64,000 bases of DNA from Myxococcales bacterium (GTDB lineage: Bacteria > Myxococcota_A > Polyangia > Haliangiales > Haliangiaceae): contig JADJUW010000003.1 in assembly GCA_016716835.1 (NCBI GenBank), positions 62,001 through 126,000 on the forward strand, given 5' to 3'. A program made the translations under genes and the position numbers. Positions 40,570 through 50,039 of this stretch are shown here, in pieces. The notes under the pieces were generated by a model. It saw only the letters and a program-made list of their open reading frames with translations, searched no databases and was not told the DNA's origin. Position 1 is the stretch's first letter, and each line of letters opens with the position of its first letter.

Positions 40570-43341
40570 ATGAAGAAACCCTTTTTTCGGCGCCATGGGC
40601 AGCCTCGTGTCGCAGGCGTTGCCATCTTGCTGGCGACCGCGGTGGCGGTCGGTTCGTGCGCCCCTAGCAATCCAAAGTTCACGTTTACCTACGCCGAAAA
40701 GCGCGGCGTGCTCGAGAGCAACGGCCTGCGCTTTGTCATCATCCCCGACAAGACCACCGAGTTGGTCGAGGTAGACGTCCGTTATGACGTCGGCTCGCGC
40801 AACGACCCCAAGGGCATGGCGGGCCTGGCACACCTCGTCGAGCACATGATGTTTCAGACGCGCCCCGATGGCGCAGATTCGCCGCCGCTGTTTCAGTCCA
40901 TTGCCACGTTGTCGTCGGGCTTTAACGCCTACACCAACTGGGACACTACCCACTACATGACCCAGGGCCGCAAGGAGCTGGTCTCGGCCTTGCTCAAAAT
41001 CGAAGCGCTGCGCCTGTACTGGGGCTGCAAGACCACCTCGGTTGAGGAGTTCGAGCGCGAGCGCGAGGTCGTGCGCAACGAAATTCGCCAACGCGGCGGC
41101 TCGCCCGAAGGGCTCATCATGCCGCTGACGCTTGCGGCCATCTATCCCGAGGGCCACCCGTATCGCGAATCAATCGGCGGCAACGACGCGCAGCTTACAA
41201 ACATCACCATGCCCGCCGTGTGCGAGTTCATGGAGAAATATTATACTCCGTCCAACGCGACGATCGTCATCGCGGGCAACGTCGATGTTGACGAGACGGT
41301 GGGCTTTATCCGCAAGTACTTCGAAAAGATTCCCGCGCGCAAGCCGGCGCCGCCGATTGCGGTGCCCGTCGTGGCTGCCTCGCCGGGCAAGGTGACTCAC
41401 AAGCTCGACACCGAGCGCAACCTCGTCGCCTTTGCGTGGCCTCTGCCCAACGGCACCACCGCCGAGGGCGAGGACGTCATGTTTGGTATCAACAGCGCGT
41501 TCTTTGGCGTGGCACGCAAGGCACAAGAGTACGACTTTGCATCGGGCGTCTACCCGATGTTCCTTGGCGGCAAGTTGGCGCCTATGTTCGCGATCGTCGT
41601 CGAGCTCAAGAGCGCCGGGCGCCTCGGCGAAGCCACGGAGTTCGCGCGCAAGGCGGCGGCGTCGGCCTATCGCGGCTTCGACGAAGGCTCCTGGCAGCAA
41701 ATCCAAGACATGAAAGCCCGCGCCAAAGCGGGCGTCGTGCAAAATCTGGAAGAGCTGGGTAGCCGCACCAACACAGTGGCCGAAATCATCCAGTTCAACA
41801 AGCAAATCAACTTCGGCTCGACCGAGGAATATCTGTTCGATGAGTTCAAGCGCATCGAGCGCTTCGACGGCGGCCGCGTGGCCTCGGCGATCAAGAAATA
41901 CCTCGACCCCGACAAGATGAAGGTCGTGGTGTTCGAAGCGACCAAAGAGGGCCTCAAGGGCGACAAGCGCTCGGAGCTAAAGTTCACCACCAAGTCGCAC
42001 GACAAGCGCGTGGTCACCGACTACGATCCCGCCGAAGCCAAGCGCCCGATCAAGGTTGCGACCGAGCTCAAGCTCTTGGCCGGCGCCGAGCGCTTTACGC
42101 TAAAAAACGGCATGCGCGTGGTGCTGCTGCCAGTTGAGGCGATGCCGGTGGTGTCGGCGAGCTTGACGTTTGATGTCGGCGACGCGCATGCGGCACCGCT
42201 GTTGGCGGATTCGGCCGCGCGCTTCCTGCGCCTGCCGATGGACGCCGAGGCGATTTATGCGGCCGGCATCGACATCGGTTGCGAATCGGATGGTGATCAC
42301 ACGGTGTGCCGCTCGGGGGGGATCAATATCTACCTCGACGTGATCATCAATGGCCTCGAGCGCATCGTCAAGGCGGGGGAGTACAACCAAGAGAGCATCG
42401 ATCGCGCGCTCAAGAGCCGGCGCGACTCGTTTACCCGGGCCTCAACGCAAGAGGAAACCGAAATGCAGCGCCAGCTATTTACGGCCCTCTACGGAGCCGA
42501 GCATCCGTACACGGTGAACGGCGTGGTCATGCCCAAAAATCTCTCGGGAATCGACAAGACCTCGCTGATGAAGTTCAAAGAAAGGCACTACACCGCGGCC
42601 AATGCCACGCTCATCGTGACCGGCCGCTTTGAGCCCAAGCAGGCCAAGCGCATCATTTCCAAGGCGTTTAAGCGCTGGGGCACGGGCGGCAAAGATGCGC
42701 CCATCGCGCCGACTATGCGCACGCGCACCGCGCCCGAGTTCGTCGGCGTGATTGGCAAGGAGTCGCCGCAGCTGACGGTCAACATTGCCTACCCAGCGCC
42801 CGCGGGTGTCGATGGCCTTGGCGCGGCGCGCGCCGTGTTGGCTCGCATGATCAATAATCGCCTCGGCGATATTCGTACCCGCCTTGGTTCAACCTATGGC
42901 GTTTACGGCTACAAGGCGACCGCGATTGGGCCGACCGCCTACTTTATGGGTGGCACGGTGGATGCGGCGCGCGGTGGCGAATCACTCGCGGCGATGCGGG
43001 ACGCCGTTGACTCCTTGCGCCGCGGCGAAAATTTCGACGTTGAATTTGTTCGCGCGCGACGCGAGCTGATCAATGGCCTGCTGTCGGAGTCGACGGTGTC
43101 TTCCGTGTTGCTGGGGCGCCTAGGCTTTGTTTCACGCTTCAACCTCGGCGTCGGCTACTACAATACTTACCTGCAGCAGGTGGCGGCCATGTCACCCGCG
43201 CAGGTCAAGGCATTGATCGTGAGCGATCTCAAGCGAGAGCACGAAGTCATCGTGCTGCTCGCCGACAAGGCGACGCTTGAGGCAGCGTTTAAGGGCGCTG
43301 GCATCACCGATATGAAATTCGTCGAACCGTCGTACGAGTAA
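40570..43341 (+). CDS. M16 family metallopeptidase lipoprotein (two-domain)
   Basis: The 923-residue protein carries a lipoprotein signal (LATAVAVGSC, Cys30), then an active zinc motif HLVEH (88-92) with the following ExxxxxxxE-type helix (SVEEFEREREVVRNEIRQ). The second half is a complete inactive-like M16 domain with MRVVLLPVEAMPVVSASLTF and TYGVYGYKATAIGP. Length and layout resemble PqqL/YhjJ and pitrilysin-like double-domain peptidases. It is separate from the M16 pair at 2.6-6.3 kb and has its own lipid anchor. Likely periplasmic, facing the outer or inner membrane; substrate unknown. Divergent from aguA with about 110 bp between. Confidence 0.9.
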   Translation: MKKPFFRRHGQPRVAGVAILLATAVAVGSCAPSNPKFTFTYAEKRGVLESNGLRFVIIPDKTTELVEVDVRYDVGSRNDPKGMAGLAHLVEHMMFQTRPDGADSPPLFQSIATLSSGFNAYTNWDTTHYMTQGRKELVSALLKIEALRLYWGCKTTSVEEFEREREVVRNEIRQRGGSPEGLIMPLTLAAIYPEGHPYRESIGGNDAQLTNITMPAVCEFMEKYYTPSNATIVIAGNVDVDETVGFIRKYFEKIPARKPAPPIAVPVVAASPGKVTHKLDTERNLVAFAWPLPNGTTAEGEDVMFGINSAFFGVARKAQEYDFASGVYPMFLGGKLAPMFAIVVELKSAGRLGEATEFARKAAASAYRGFDEGSWQQIQDMKARAKAGVVQNLEELGSRTNTVAEIIQFNKQINFGSTEEYLFDEFKRIERFDGGRVASAIKKYLDPDKMKVVVFEATKEGLKGDKRSELKFTTKSHDKRVVTDYDPAEAKRPIKVATELKLLAGAERFTLKNGMRVVLLPVEAMPVVSASLTFDVGDAHAAPLLADSAARFLRLPMDAEAIYAAGIDIGCESDGDHTVCRSGGINIYLDVIINGLERIVKAGEYNQESIDRALKSRRDSFTRASTQEETEMQRQLFTALYGAEHPYTVNGVVMPKNLSGIDKTSLMKFKERHYTAANATLIVTGRFEPKQAKRIISKAFKRWGTGGKDAPIAPTMRTRTAPEFVGVIGKESPQLTVNIAYPAPAGVDGLGAARAVLARMINNRLGDIRTRLGSTYGVYGYKATAIGPTAYFMGGTVDAARGGESLAAMRDAVDSLRRGENFDVEFVRARRELINGLLSESTVSSVLLGRLGFVSRFNLGVGYYNTYLQQVAAMSPAQVKALIVSDLKREHEVIVLLADKATLEAAFKGAGITDMKFVEPSYE

Positions 43342-43834
43342 GGTCGCGGTGCGCGACACATGCTTCGGGCATGGTCGCGGCACCCGACCACATGCTTCGT
43401 CTCATCGCTGTCGTGTGCCGTCCCAAGCAACTCGCGGCTGGCTGCTGGTTCTGAGCGCGCATCCCGGCGTTGCTCGTCGGTCAGTTGGAACCACCAACCT
43501 CCCTCCTCGCGCCCCCGGGCTGCACACTCAGCCCTTCGCATCCAACCGCGAAACGCTTGGGGCGGCGCACGAGCTATTCGCTCTGCTCACGACGCCTTGC
43601 GCTCGGGAGGGACATCGTGCCTTGCGCAAGCAACTGCTTTGCCCTCGCGAAACGCTCTGATCCGAACATGTGGCAGGCAACGCTCTGCGATTTGCGATTG
43701 AGCATGTTTCGCGAACCGCTCTGGGAGGGGGCGTTTGTGGTTGCGGTTGGCACAACGGGAAACACTCAGTCCATGCGCCGGCCACGGCCCCATAAAGGCC
43801 GGTGGCCCGGCGCGACATGGTGCGAGGGATTGCG
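43342..43834. other. Intergenic stretch without a convincing gene
   Basis: Neither strand offers a frame with coding character in these 493 bp between the M16 and M1 genes. The DNA is irregular, with ACATGCTTCG repeated at the left end (about 43,360 and 43,389) and a segment at about 43,549-43,620 that parallels the 110-bp repeats at 57.9 and 59.3 kb in the order of its motifs (GAAACG, CTCACGACGCC, GCGCTCGG). The similarity is partial and I would not call it a copy without alignment. Confidence 0.5.
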
Positions 43835-45697
43835 CTAATTGTGTGCGGCGTGGTCGACGGTGAATTGTTCGCGCGGGGTTAGCTCGGTGAGCGCTAACGT
43901 CGTGGTTTGGCGCAGTTTAGGCGACAGCGTGAAGCGGAGGTAGCCCTCGCCGCCTGCGGGCAACGCGTAGCGGGCGCAGCCCTTGGTGGGGATTTCGACG
44001 CGCTGGGTAAGCGCAAGGCACGTGCGCGAGCTACCGGAGGCGTCGCCGATGCGCAGGCATAGCGGGAAGCGCGCAACGACCTGTTTGGTAGACTCGACGA
44101 TGACGGCGTTGTCGTTGGCGGCGGTGCAGCGCGTGGAGATGGCGATTTCGGTGAGCCCCGATTTTTCAAAGAGTTCGGTGACCATGGCGACGCGCGCGGC
44201 CTCGTCGCCAAACAAAGGGGGCAGCACACGCGCCATCGCGAGCAAGACATCGTCGCCGTGCACGTTGCGATGCTCATGGGCCAGGAGCACCTCGCGCATG
44301 GCGGTCATAAATGCCTCATGGCCCGCAGCGGCGGCAATTGTTTCAATGATGGCGCCGCCCTTGAGGTACGTGATCGGCGTAAACAGCAGCTCGGGGGTGG
44401 CTACGGACGCGGGCCGCACGGGTTGAGCGCCGATCAGCTGGTCGATCGCTTCAGGGGCGCGCCGCGCCGCGATTTTGTCGCGCCCTATTTCCCACGCCGG
44501 GAATACGGCATCGAGCACGCGATAAGATACGTAGGTTGCAAACCCCTCATTGAACCACAAATCTCGCCAATCACGTGGGGTTGCCAGATCGCCAAACCAC
44601 AGATGGGCCACTTCGTGCGCCAAGATGATGCCGACGTGTTGCGAGATGGGTTCGCGCGGAGGCATCGCGCCGTCACCTGTGGGCGCGAGCGCCGATACGT
44701 CAAACGTTACGAGGCCTGGGTTTTCCATCGCGCTGCCGTTAAAATCGGGGACGCCGATAAAATCAAGCTTGGGATACGGCAGGGGCATGCCGACGAACTG
44801 CTCGGCCGCCCGTATGATCTCGGGCAGCACGGTGACGGCTGCCGCGACCTTCCCTGCGTGGTCCGCGGGCAATAGAAATCGCGTCGGCCGCGGCGCGTTT
44901 GGCACGGGCACCTCGACGAAAGGGCCTACCGCGACCGCGAAGAGGTAGCTGGGCAACGGCGCCGTCGGATCAAACGCCACACGATCTCGACCATTCGCCA
45001 AGCGCGTGCGCGATCGCTCGGGAGCATTGCCGTAGGCTGGCATCCCAGGTGGCACGTCGAGCTCGACGGTCCACGGCACCTTGACGTCGGGTCGATCGAC
45101 AATTGGCATCATGCGCCGCGCGCCCCGCGGCTCCAGATCGGAAAAAACGAAGGCATCATGGCCAAGGCGCCGCGTGAAAAGTCCATCGTCGGTGCGATAG
45201 GCGCCACGATAAGCGAGGCGAAGCACCACCTGCTGACCGACGAGGTGCGCGGGGAGCGCCGCGGGTTCGCCGGCGGCGTTTGCTTCGGCCACGAGGCGTA
45301 GCCGAACCATTGCTTCGCGCGCCGGTGGCCCCGGTGCGAGCGGGGTGAGCCGCCACGTGGCCTCGCCCGCGTCGAGCTTGCCGCTGACAATTTCAAGTTG
45401 GTCGCCGTGCAGCTCAAACGTATCGCCGCCGCCGGCGATCGTGGCGAGCACTTCGATCTCGCCACCAAAGCTTGTCGCCTGCGGATCGAGGTCCAGGCGC
45501 ACGTGGTACGCGTCTACACGGAACGAAATTAGCGAATACGCCGGCGCGGTCGCCTCTATGCGGCGCGCCGAGCCGTGCACGCCGGCGGGCGCGCGCACGC
45601 CGCAAGCGATGTTGGCAACGCCAAGCGCGAGCGCTACGATCGCGAGTGAGGCGTCCCAGCGTGCGGAGGGCGGCCGAGCCGTCGCAGACGTTGCCAT
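43835..45697 (-). CDS. M1 family aminopeptidase (lipoprotein-like)
   Basis: The 620 residues start with a signal that could be a lipoprotein signal (LALGVANIAC, Cys32). The catalytic M1 motifs are present: GSAMENPGL (substrate N-terminus recognition, about 320) and HEVAHLWFGD (about 355), followed after 18 residues by NEGFATY, giving the HExxHx18E zinc site. The C-terminal part is a helical domain ending LRQTTTLALTELTPREQFTV. It would cleave N-terminal amino acids from peptides in the envelope. The Rieske gene overlaps the start (TAATG, 1 nt), indicating co-transcription. Confidence 0.92.
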   Translation of the reverse strand: MATSATARPPSARWDASLAIVALALGVANIACGVRAPAGVHGSARRIEATAPAYSLISFRVDAYHVRLDLDPQATSFGGEIEVLATIAGGGDTFELHGDQLEIVSGKLDAGEATWRLTPLAPGPPAREAMVRLRLVAEANAAGEPAALPAHLVGQQVVLRLAYRGAYRTDDGLFTRRLGHDAFVFSDLEPRGARRMMPIVDRPDVKVPWTVELDVPPGMPAYGNAPERSRTRLANGRDRVAFDPTAPLPSYLFAVAVGPFVEVPVPNAPRPTRFLLPADHAGKVAAAVTVLPEIIRAAEQFVGMPLPYPKLDFIGVPDFNGSAMENPGLVTFDVSALAPTGDGAMPPREPISQHVGIILAHEVAHLWFGDLATPRDWRDLWFNEGFATYVSYRVLDAVFPAWEIGRDKIAARRAPEAIDQLIGAQPVRPASVATPELLFTPITYLKGGAIIETIAAAAGHEAFMTAMREVLLAHEHRNVHGDDVLLAMARVLPPLFGDEAARVAMVTELFEKSGLTEIAISTRCTAANDNAVIVESTKQVVARFPLCLRIGDASGSSRTCLALTQRVEIPTKGCARYALPAGGEGYLRFTLSPKLRQTTTLALTELTPREQFTVDHAAHN

Positions 45698-46032
45698 TAC
45701 GGCGCAACGCTAGCATGTGGCGCAAACCGGACAAAGATAGAATCGCCGTCGATCAGGGCCTGCAGCATGGTTAGGCGCAAATGCCGGGTATGCGTGCACA
45801 TGCCCGTGCGAAGATCAAACTGGTACTTGTGGCCGCCGCAGGTTAAGTTGGTGCCACGCAAGGGTTGGTCGCCGAGTTCGACGTCGCCATGTGGACAGCG
45901 CGCGACGCAGGCGTACCATTGACCGTCGGCACGCGCGACCAAGACGCGGACCCCGAGCTCCGCGATAAACCGTACGACTTGGTCGTCGCGATCAAACGCG
46001 GTCAGGGGCGCGAAATAGGCGGGTTTCATCAT
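45697..46032 (-). CDS. Rieske [2Fe-2S] ferredoxin
   Basis: The 111-residue protein is a Rieske-type ferredoxin with both ligand boxes: CPH (Cys46, His48, in ARCPHGDVELG) and CGGH (Cys65, His68, TNLTCGGHKYQFD), spaced as expected. It resembles small ferredoxins of ring-hydroxylating dioxygenases or nitrite reductase small subunits. No oxygenase gene is nearby; the neighbours are an M1 peptidase downstream (overlap of 1 nt) and OppC on the far side. It could transfer electrons to an enzyme encoded elsewhere. Start at 46032 has two Met in a row. Confidence 0.9.
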   Translation of the reverse strand: MMKPAYFAPLTAFDRDDQVVRFIAELGVRVLVARADGQWYACVARCPHGDVELGDQPLRGTNLTCGGHKYQFDLRTGMCTHTRHLRLTMLQALIDGDSIFVRFAPHASVAP

Positions 46033-46059
46033 GATGGCGTAGGTAAGCGCGGCATCGCG

Positions 46060-46932
46060 TCAGGCGCGCCGATCACTTCGTGGGTCTAGCCAGTCGCGCA
46101 GACCATCCCCTAGTAAGTTGGCGCCGACGACCACCCACGTGATCGCGAGCCCGGGCGCCAAGATGTAGTGCAAAAATCCCTCGCGCCATAAAAAGGTGCG
46201 TCCTTGGTCGAGCATGGCGCCCCACGTGTAGTCAACCTGCGGCCCGAGCCCCAAAAACGACAGCGCGGCCTCGACCAAGATGACGCCACCAAAGCCAAAC
46301 GTCATCTGCACCAGCACCGGCGCGAGCAGATTCGGCACGATGTGCCTCCCAATCACGCGCGCCGGCGTGGCGCCGATGGCTTGCGCCGCCGCCACGTAGT
46401 CGCGTTCGCGGACACTCAGCGTTTGGCCACGCACCACGCGGGCATAGCCGACCCAGCCATTGACGATCAGCACGCCGATGACCATCCAAAGCCCTGGCTT
46501 GGCCACCGCGGCCACCAGGGCAATGTTAAGCAAGATGCCAGGAAACGCCAGCAAGATATCGACGACGCGCATGATGACGTCGTCGACCCACCCGCGAAAA
46601 TATCCGGCCATCGCGCCCATGGTCACGCCAATTGCCGCGCAGCAGATCACGACGATGCCACTGATGAGCAAGGCGCTGCGCGCGCCCCACAAGAGCTGCG
46701 AAAGCGTGTCGATGCCATTTTTATCAGTGCCGAGCCAATGCGCCGCGGATGGCGGCAAGAACCTCGCCTCGAGCGCGATCGCCGTCGGCGAGTACGGCGC
46801 GATCCATGGGCCCCAGATCCCCGCCAGGACAAATGTTAAGAGCATGCCAAGCCCTAGCCAACCGCTGGGGGACAAGCGCGTCGTCAAGGTCGAGCCCGGC
46901 GTGGGGAGCGCGATGCTAGCAGGGGCGGTCAT
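46060..46932 (-). CDS. Peptide ABC transporter permease (OppC/DppC type)
   Basis: The 290 residues contain an OppC/DppC-type N-terminal region (LGTDKNGIDTLSQLLWGARS), six membrane helices and the EAA-like loop (YVAAAQAIGATPARVIGRHIVPN) that contacts the ATPase. A C-terminal GDGLRDWLDPR is the classical end of this family. It overlaps OppB by ATGA. Neither an ATPase (oppD/F) nor a substrate-binding protein is present in this window; they are presumably encoded elsewhere. Imports di- or oligopeptides, or related ligands. Confidence 0.92.
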   Translation of the reverse strand: MTAPASIALPTPGSTLTTRLSPSGWLGLGMLLTFVLAGIWGPWIAPYSPTAIALEARFLPPSAAHWLGTDKNGIDTLSQLLWGARSALLISGIVVICCAAIGVTMGAMAGYFRGWVDDVIMRVVDILLAFPGILLNIALVAAVAKPGLWMVIGVLIVNGWVGYARVVRGQTLSVRERDYVAAAQAIGATPARVIGRHIVPNLLAPVLVQMTFGFGGVILVEAALSFLGLGPQVDYTWGAMLDQGRTFLWREGFLHYILAPGLAITWVVVGANLLGDGLRDWLDPRSDRRA

Positions 46933-47864
46933 GCGCGCCGAATCCTCGGATCGACCAGGCCGTAACTCATGTCGACCAAGATGTTTACCCCGACGTAGAT
47001 GCAGGCAATCACCAAGACGCAGCCCTGCACCACCGGATAGTTGCGTTCATTAATGCCGTCGAGGAGCAAGGTGCCAAGGCCAGGCCGCGCAAAGACTTGC
47101 TCGACAATGATCGATCCCGAGAGCAGCGCGCCAAATTGCAAGCCTGCCACGGTCAGCACCGGCGTGATGGCATTGCGCAGGGCGTGACGTCCAAGCACGG
47201 CGCCGCGGCTTAGGCCCTTGGCCTTGGCGGTGCGAACATAGTCTTCGCCGAGCACCTCGATCATCGACGATCTCGTCATGCGCGACAGCATCGCCATGAG
47301 CTGCAGCCCCACCGCGCAGGCTGGCAAGACGAGCGCTGCCAGCCCGGTTTCGCTGGGGCCCGGCGCCACGCCAAACTCGACAAAAAACCAATACAGCAGC
47401 AGCGGCGCCAGCAACATCATCGGCAAGGAGATCCCAACGAGCGACGTGACCGAGGCCAGCGTATCGATCCACGTGCCGCGCGAAATCGCCGCGATGATGC
47501 CAAGTGGCAGCGCGAGCACCAGGGCCACGAGCAGCCCGGCAAACGCGAGCTCCATCGTGTAGGGCAAGACCTCGGCGATGCGCGCCCCAACCGTCGTATC
47601 ACCCGGGATGTTGCGGCACTGATTGCCGAGCGAACCGTCCGCGACGTGGCCGACAAACCGCGCAAATTGGCGCGGCATGCTGAGTTTCAGGCCCATGCAG
47701 TCTTCAATGCGCTTGCGTTGATCGACCGTGGCCTCGCCCCCGGCCAACTGATCGACCGGATCGCCGGGAACGAGGTGCAAGAACAAAAATACCAGCAGGC
47801 TGACCCCGAGCACGGATATCGTCCCCAGCGCCAACCGCCGCAACAGAAACGCCCCGAGGGTCAC
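46929..47864 (-). CDS. Peptide ABC transporter permease (OppB/DppB type)
   Basis: The GTG at 47864 begins VTLGAFLLRRLALGTISVLG, the standard DppB N-terminus; the open frame upstream reaches over the anti-sigma gene and is Arg/His-rich. The 311 residues show six helices, the LVPGDPVDQLAGGEAT segment typical of OppB, and the EAA loop DYVRTAKAKGLSRGAVLGRHALRNAITP. ATGA overlap with OppC. The anti-sigma gene ends 31 bp upstream. No ATPase or binding protein is found alongside, which makes this an orphan permease pair. Confidence 0.92.
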   Translation of the reverse strand: MTLGAFLLRRLALGTISVLGVSLLVFLFLHLVPGDPVDQLAGGEATVDQRKRIEDCMGLKLSMPRQFARFVGHVADGSLGNQCRNIPGDTTVGARIAEVLPYTMELAFAGLLVALVLALPLGIIAAISRGTWIDTLASVTSLVGISLPMMLLAPLLLYWFFVEFGVAPGPSETGLAALVLPACAVGLQLMAMLSRMTRSSMIEVLGEDYVRTAKAKGLSRGAVLGRHALRNAITPVLTVAGLQFGALLSGSIIVEQVFARPGLGTLLLDGINERNYPVVQGCVLVIACIYVGVNILVDMSYGLVDPRIRRA

Positions 47865-47895
47865 GCCATAAAGGTCGCGAGAATGAGGTTCGATG

Positions 47896-48348
47896 TCAAT
47901 CTTGCGCGGCCGGTACAATCCGCTCGGCCGGTGCCACCGCGGGCGCTCGGCGTGGCGGTGCCAGCGTGCCGGTTGGCGAGGCCGACAGCCAATACACGAG
48001 GGCTGCGATCGCCAGCATAATGACGAGCGCCACGATGAGGCCCGGTCCACCGAAGAACCAACGCGCCAAGGGCCCATCGGCTCGCGCCGAAAAAAATCGG
48101 CCGCCGGATCGATCGTGAAGTGATTGCTCGATCGCGGTACCGATCGTCGTCGGCGCAGATGACTTCAGCGCGCCCAAGGCAGCGGCCGTGGCGCCCAGAT
48201 CGCGATAGAGGGCGGCGCAAACGCCGCACCCCGCCAAGTGGGCGTCGACGCGGGCGCGCTCGTGCGGCGGCAAGGTGCCCTCGTCGTAGTCGTCGTAGCG
48301 CAGCTCGACGTCCTCGTGCGTTAGGGCCTCGCCGTTATTTTGGCTCAT
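47896..48348 (-). CDS. Zinc-finger anti-sigma factor (ECF type)
   Basis: Start at MSQNNGEAL (48348); the open frame continues 22 codons upstream over the sigma gene without support. The 150-residue product contains an anti-sigma zinc finger (HLAGCGVC, the HxxxCxxC motif), followed by one membrane helix (FFGGPGLIVALVIMLAIAALVYWL) and a Pro-rich periplasmic tail (TLAPPRRAPAVAP). It overlaps the sigma gene by 14 nt, which is the usual coupling. It holds the sigma factor inactive in the membrane; the signal is unknown. Confidence 0.88.
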   Translation of the reverse strand: MSQNNGEALTHEDVELRYDDYDEGTLPPHERARVDAHLAGCGVCAALYRDLGATAAALGALKSSAPTTIGTAIEQSLHDRSGGRFFSARADGPLARWFFGGPGLIVALVIMLAIAALVYWLSASPTGTLAPPRRAPAVAPAERIVPAAQD

Positions 48349-48931
48349 GATAGTCCTCCAAATATTTGCGCAGGGCCAGCCGCGCCCGATGCAGGCGGGA
48401 TTTGATCGTGCCATCTACCAGGCCCGTAATCTGCCGAATCTCTTCGATCGACAGCTCCTCAACGTCGCGCAAGATCACGAGCAGGCGTTGATCGTCGTCG
48501 AGCCGGCGCACGGCTTGTTCGAGCCGAACGTCCATGCGCGCACGCTCCAAGACTTGGTCCGGCGAGGCCGCGCCGTGCGCCGGCAGCGAGGCATGGGCAT
48601 CGTCGATTTGATCATGTTGGCGATCATGGCGACGCGCCAGGTACTTGACGCGATTCTTGGCATGATTGATCGTCAGGCGGTACAGCCAGGTCGACAACTT
48701 GGCCTCGCCGCGAAAGGTGTCGATGCTCTTGAACACGGTAATGAATACCTCTTGCGTCAGGTCTTCAGCCTCGGCGGTGTCGCCGAGCATGCGCAGCGCG
48801 ACGTTGTAGAGCCGGTCGCGATAGCGGGCGATGAGCGCGCGAAAAGCCTGCTCGTCGCGGCGCAACAGCTGGGCCACGAGCGCCGTATCTGGGTCGTCGC
48901 CCGCGGGCGCGTCGGTACGCTCTTGGCTCAT
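48335..48931 (-). CDS. ECF (RpoE-like) RNA polymerase sigma factor
   Basis: The 198 residues contain region 2 (ALIARYRDRLYNVALRMLGD, TQEVFITVFKSIDTFRGEAK) with STWLYRLTINHAKNRV, a linker, and region 4 (LVILRDVEELSIEEIRQITG, GTIKSRLHRARLAL). I choose MSQERTDAPAG (48931); the frame reaches 48952. This is an ECF sigma of the RpoE group, co-encoded with its zinc anti-sigma. Target promoters cannot be read from the window. The membrane protein gene at 48965 lies 33 bp upstream and might be the first gene of the same unit. Confidence 0.92.
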   Translation of the reverse strand: MSQERTDAPAGDDPDTALVAQLLRRDEQAFRALIARYRDRLYNVALRMLGDTAEAEDLTQEVFITVFKSIDTFRGEAKLSTWLYRLTINHAKNRVKYLARRHDRQHDQIDDAHASLPAHGAASPDQVLERARMDVRLEQAVRRLDDDQRLLVILRDVEELSIEEIRQITGLVDGTIKSRLHRARLALRKYLEDYHEPK

Positions 48932-48964
48932 GGCTTGAGGCTTTGCTGACACCCGTGAGGTGCC

Positions 48965-49894
48965 TTAGGTTCCCCCGCCCTCCGAGGCGTCCCCGCGCGG
49001 GCCGTAGATGCGAATGCTTATCATCACTTGCAGGTCTTCGCCGGTGCTGGCCTCGCCCCCGGAGGTCGCCTTGCGCAGCGCGAGGTCGATGCCCATTTTG
49101 AGGTTGGCAAACCCGATGCCGCCGGTGAAATAGGTCGTGGATTCCTGTTGCACGTGCAGCATGCCGCCGCGCAGCGCGTAGCCCGAGGCCTTGTCGCTGC
49201 TGGCCAAAAACACCTCCGCGCCGCCGCCGAAGGTGCCGTCGCCGCTGTGATCGTCGACGTTCCACCGCGCATCGCCGGCGAGCGTGAACATGTCGTTTGG
49301 CTTAATAGCCAAGCCGCCGCCGACCTCGCGCTGGAGCAGGTTATTGTTGCCGGCGAGATTGTAGCCATAGCCGGCAACCGCGAGCACCGGCGTTGGCGCG
49401 AGCGTGATCCCGGCGTCCATGGTGAGCGCCTTGAAATCGCCGCTCGCGTTGCCCCCGCTGTACCAAATGCGCTTCCCCGCGATCCCGATCGAGGCCAAGC
49501 CAAAGCGCTTGGCAAGCGTCACGCCCGACGTATGGGCGCTGTGCGAAAGCTCGCCCGGCAGATCGCCGGCGCCATAGCGATAATACACACAGCCGGCGAT
49601 CGGCGTCGTCGAGTCGCAGACGGCGCCACGAAAGGCCGATCCTTTTGCGTCCTTAAAATAGCCGTAGTCGACTTGGACGGTCAGCTCATTGGTCAAGGCC
49701 ACGCCCGAGGGATTTAATTCGGGCGACATCGTGCCCACCGCCGCGGCACGTAGCGATTCGCCCAGCGCGAGGTCGCGGGCTGAGGCGCGAGCAAACACGG
49801 GATCGGCCACGACTGAGGTAGCGGCGCCCAGCGTCAAACCCACCACACTAAGCGCCAGCCATGCGCCGGCGGCGCGCGAACGCGGAGCGCCCAT
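48965..49894 (-). CDS. Exported beta-rich protein (outer-membrane barrel-like)
   Basis: Start at 49894 (MGAPRSRAAGAWLAL) gives a signal peptide ending DPVFA; the longer frame to 50113 is Arg-rich and overlaps the RadC-like gene. The mature 280 residues are alternating polar/hydrophobic and rich in Gly and Tyr (GYFKDAKGS, YGAGDLPGELSHSAHTSG, GYGYNLAGNN, GGGAEVFLASSDKASGYAL), the style of a FadL/OmpA-like barrel. One Cys pair (AVCDSTTPIAGC). Function unknown. It precedes the ECF sigma and anti-sigma genes on the same strand, so it may be under or part of their regulation. Confidence 0.75.
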   Translation of the reverse strand: MGAPRSRAAGAWLALSVVGLTLGAATSVVADPVFARASARDLALGESLRAAAVGTMSPELNPSGVALTNELTVQVDYGYFKDAKGSAFRGAVCDSTTPIAGCVYYRYGAGDLPGELSHSAHTSGVTLAKRFGLASIGIAGKRIWYSGGNASGDFKALTMDAGITLAPTPVLAVAGYGYNLAGNNNLLQREVGGGLAIKPNDMFTLAGDARWNVDDHSGDGTFGGGAEVFLASSDKASGYALRGGMLHVQQESTTYFTGGIGFANLKMGIDLALRKATSGGEASTGEDLQVMISIRIYGPRGDASEGGGT

Positions 49895-50039
49895 GCCCGA
49901 GGCTCTCCCACCAACCGAGGCGCGATCATCGCAAGCTACCCGTAAATCGAACATGGCCCCAATGTCCCAAGCTCGGCCGATCGGGGCAAGAAACCTGCCC
50001 AAAAAATCCGGCACGCGCGTCGCGTTCGCAGTGCGACCG

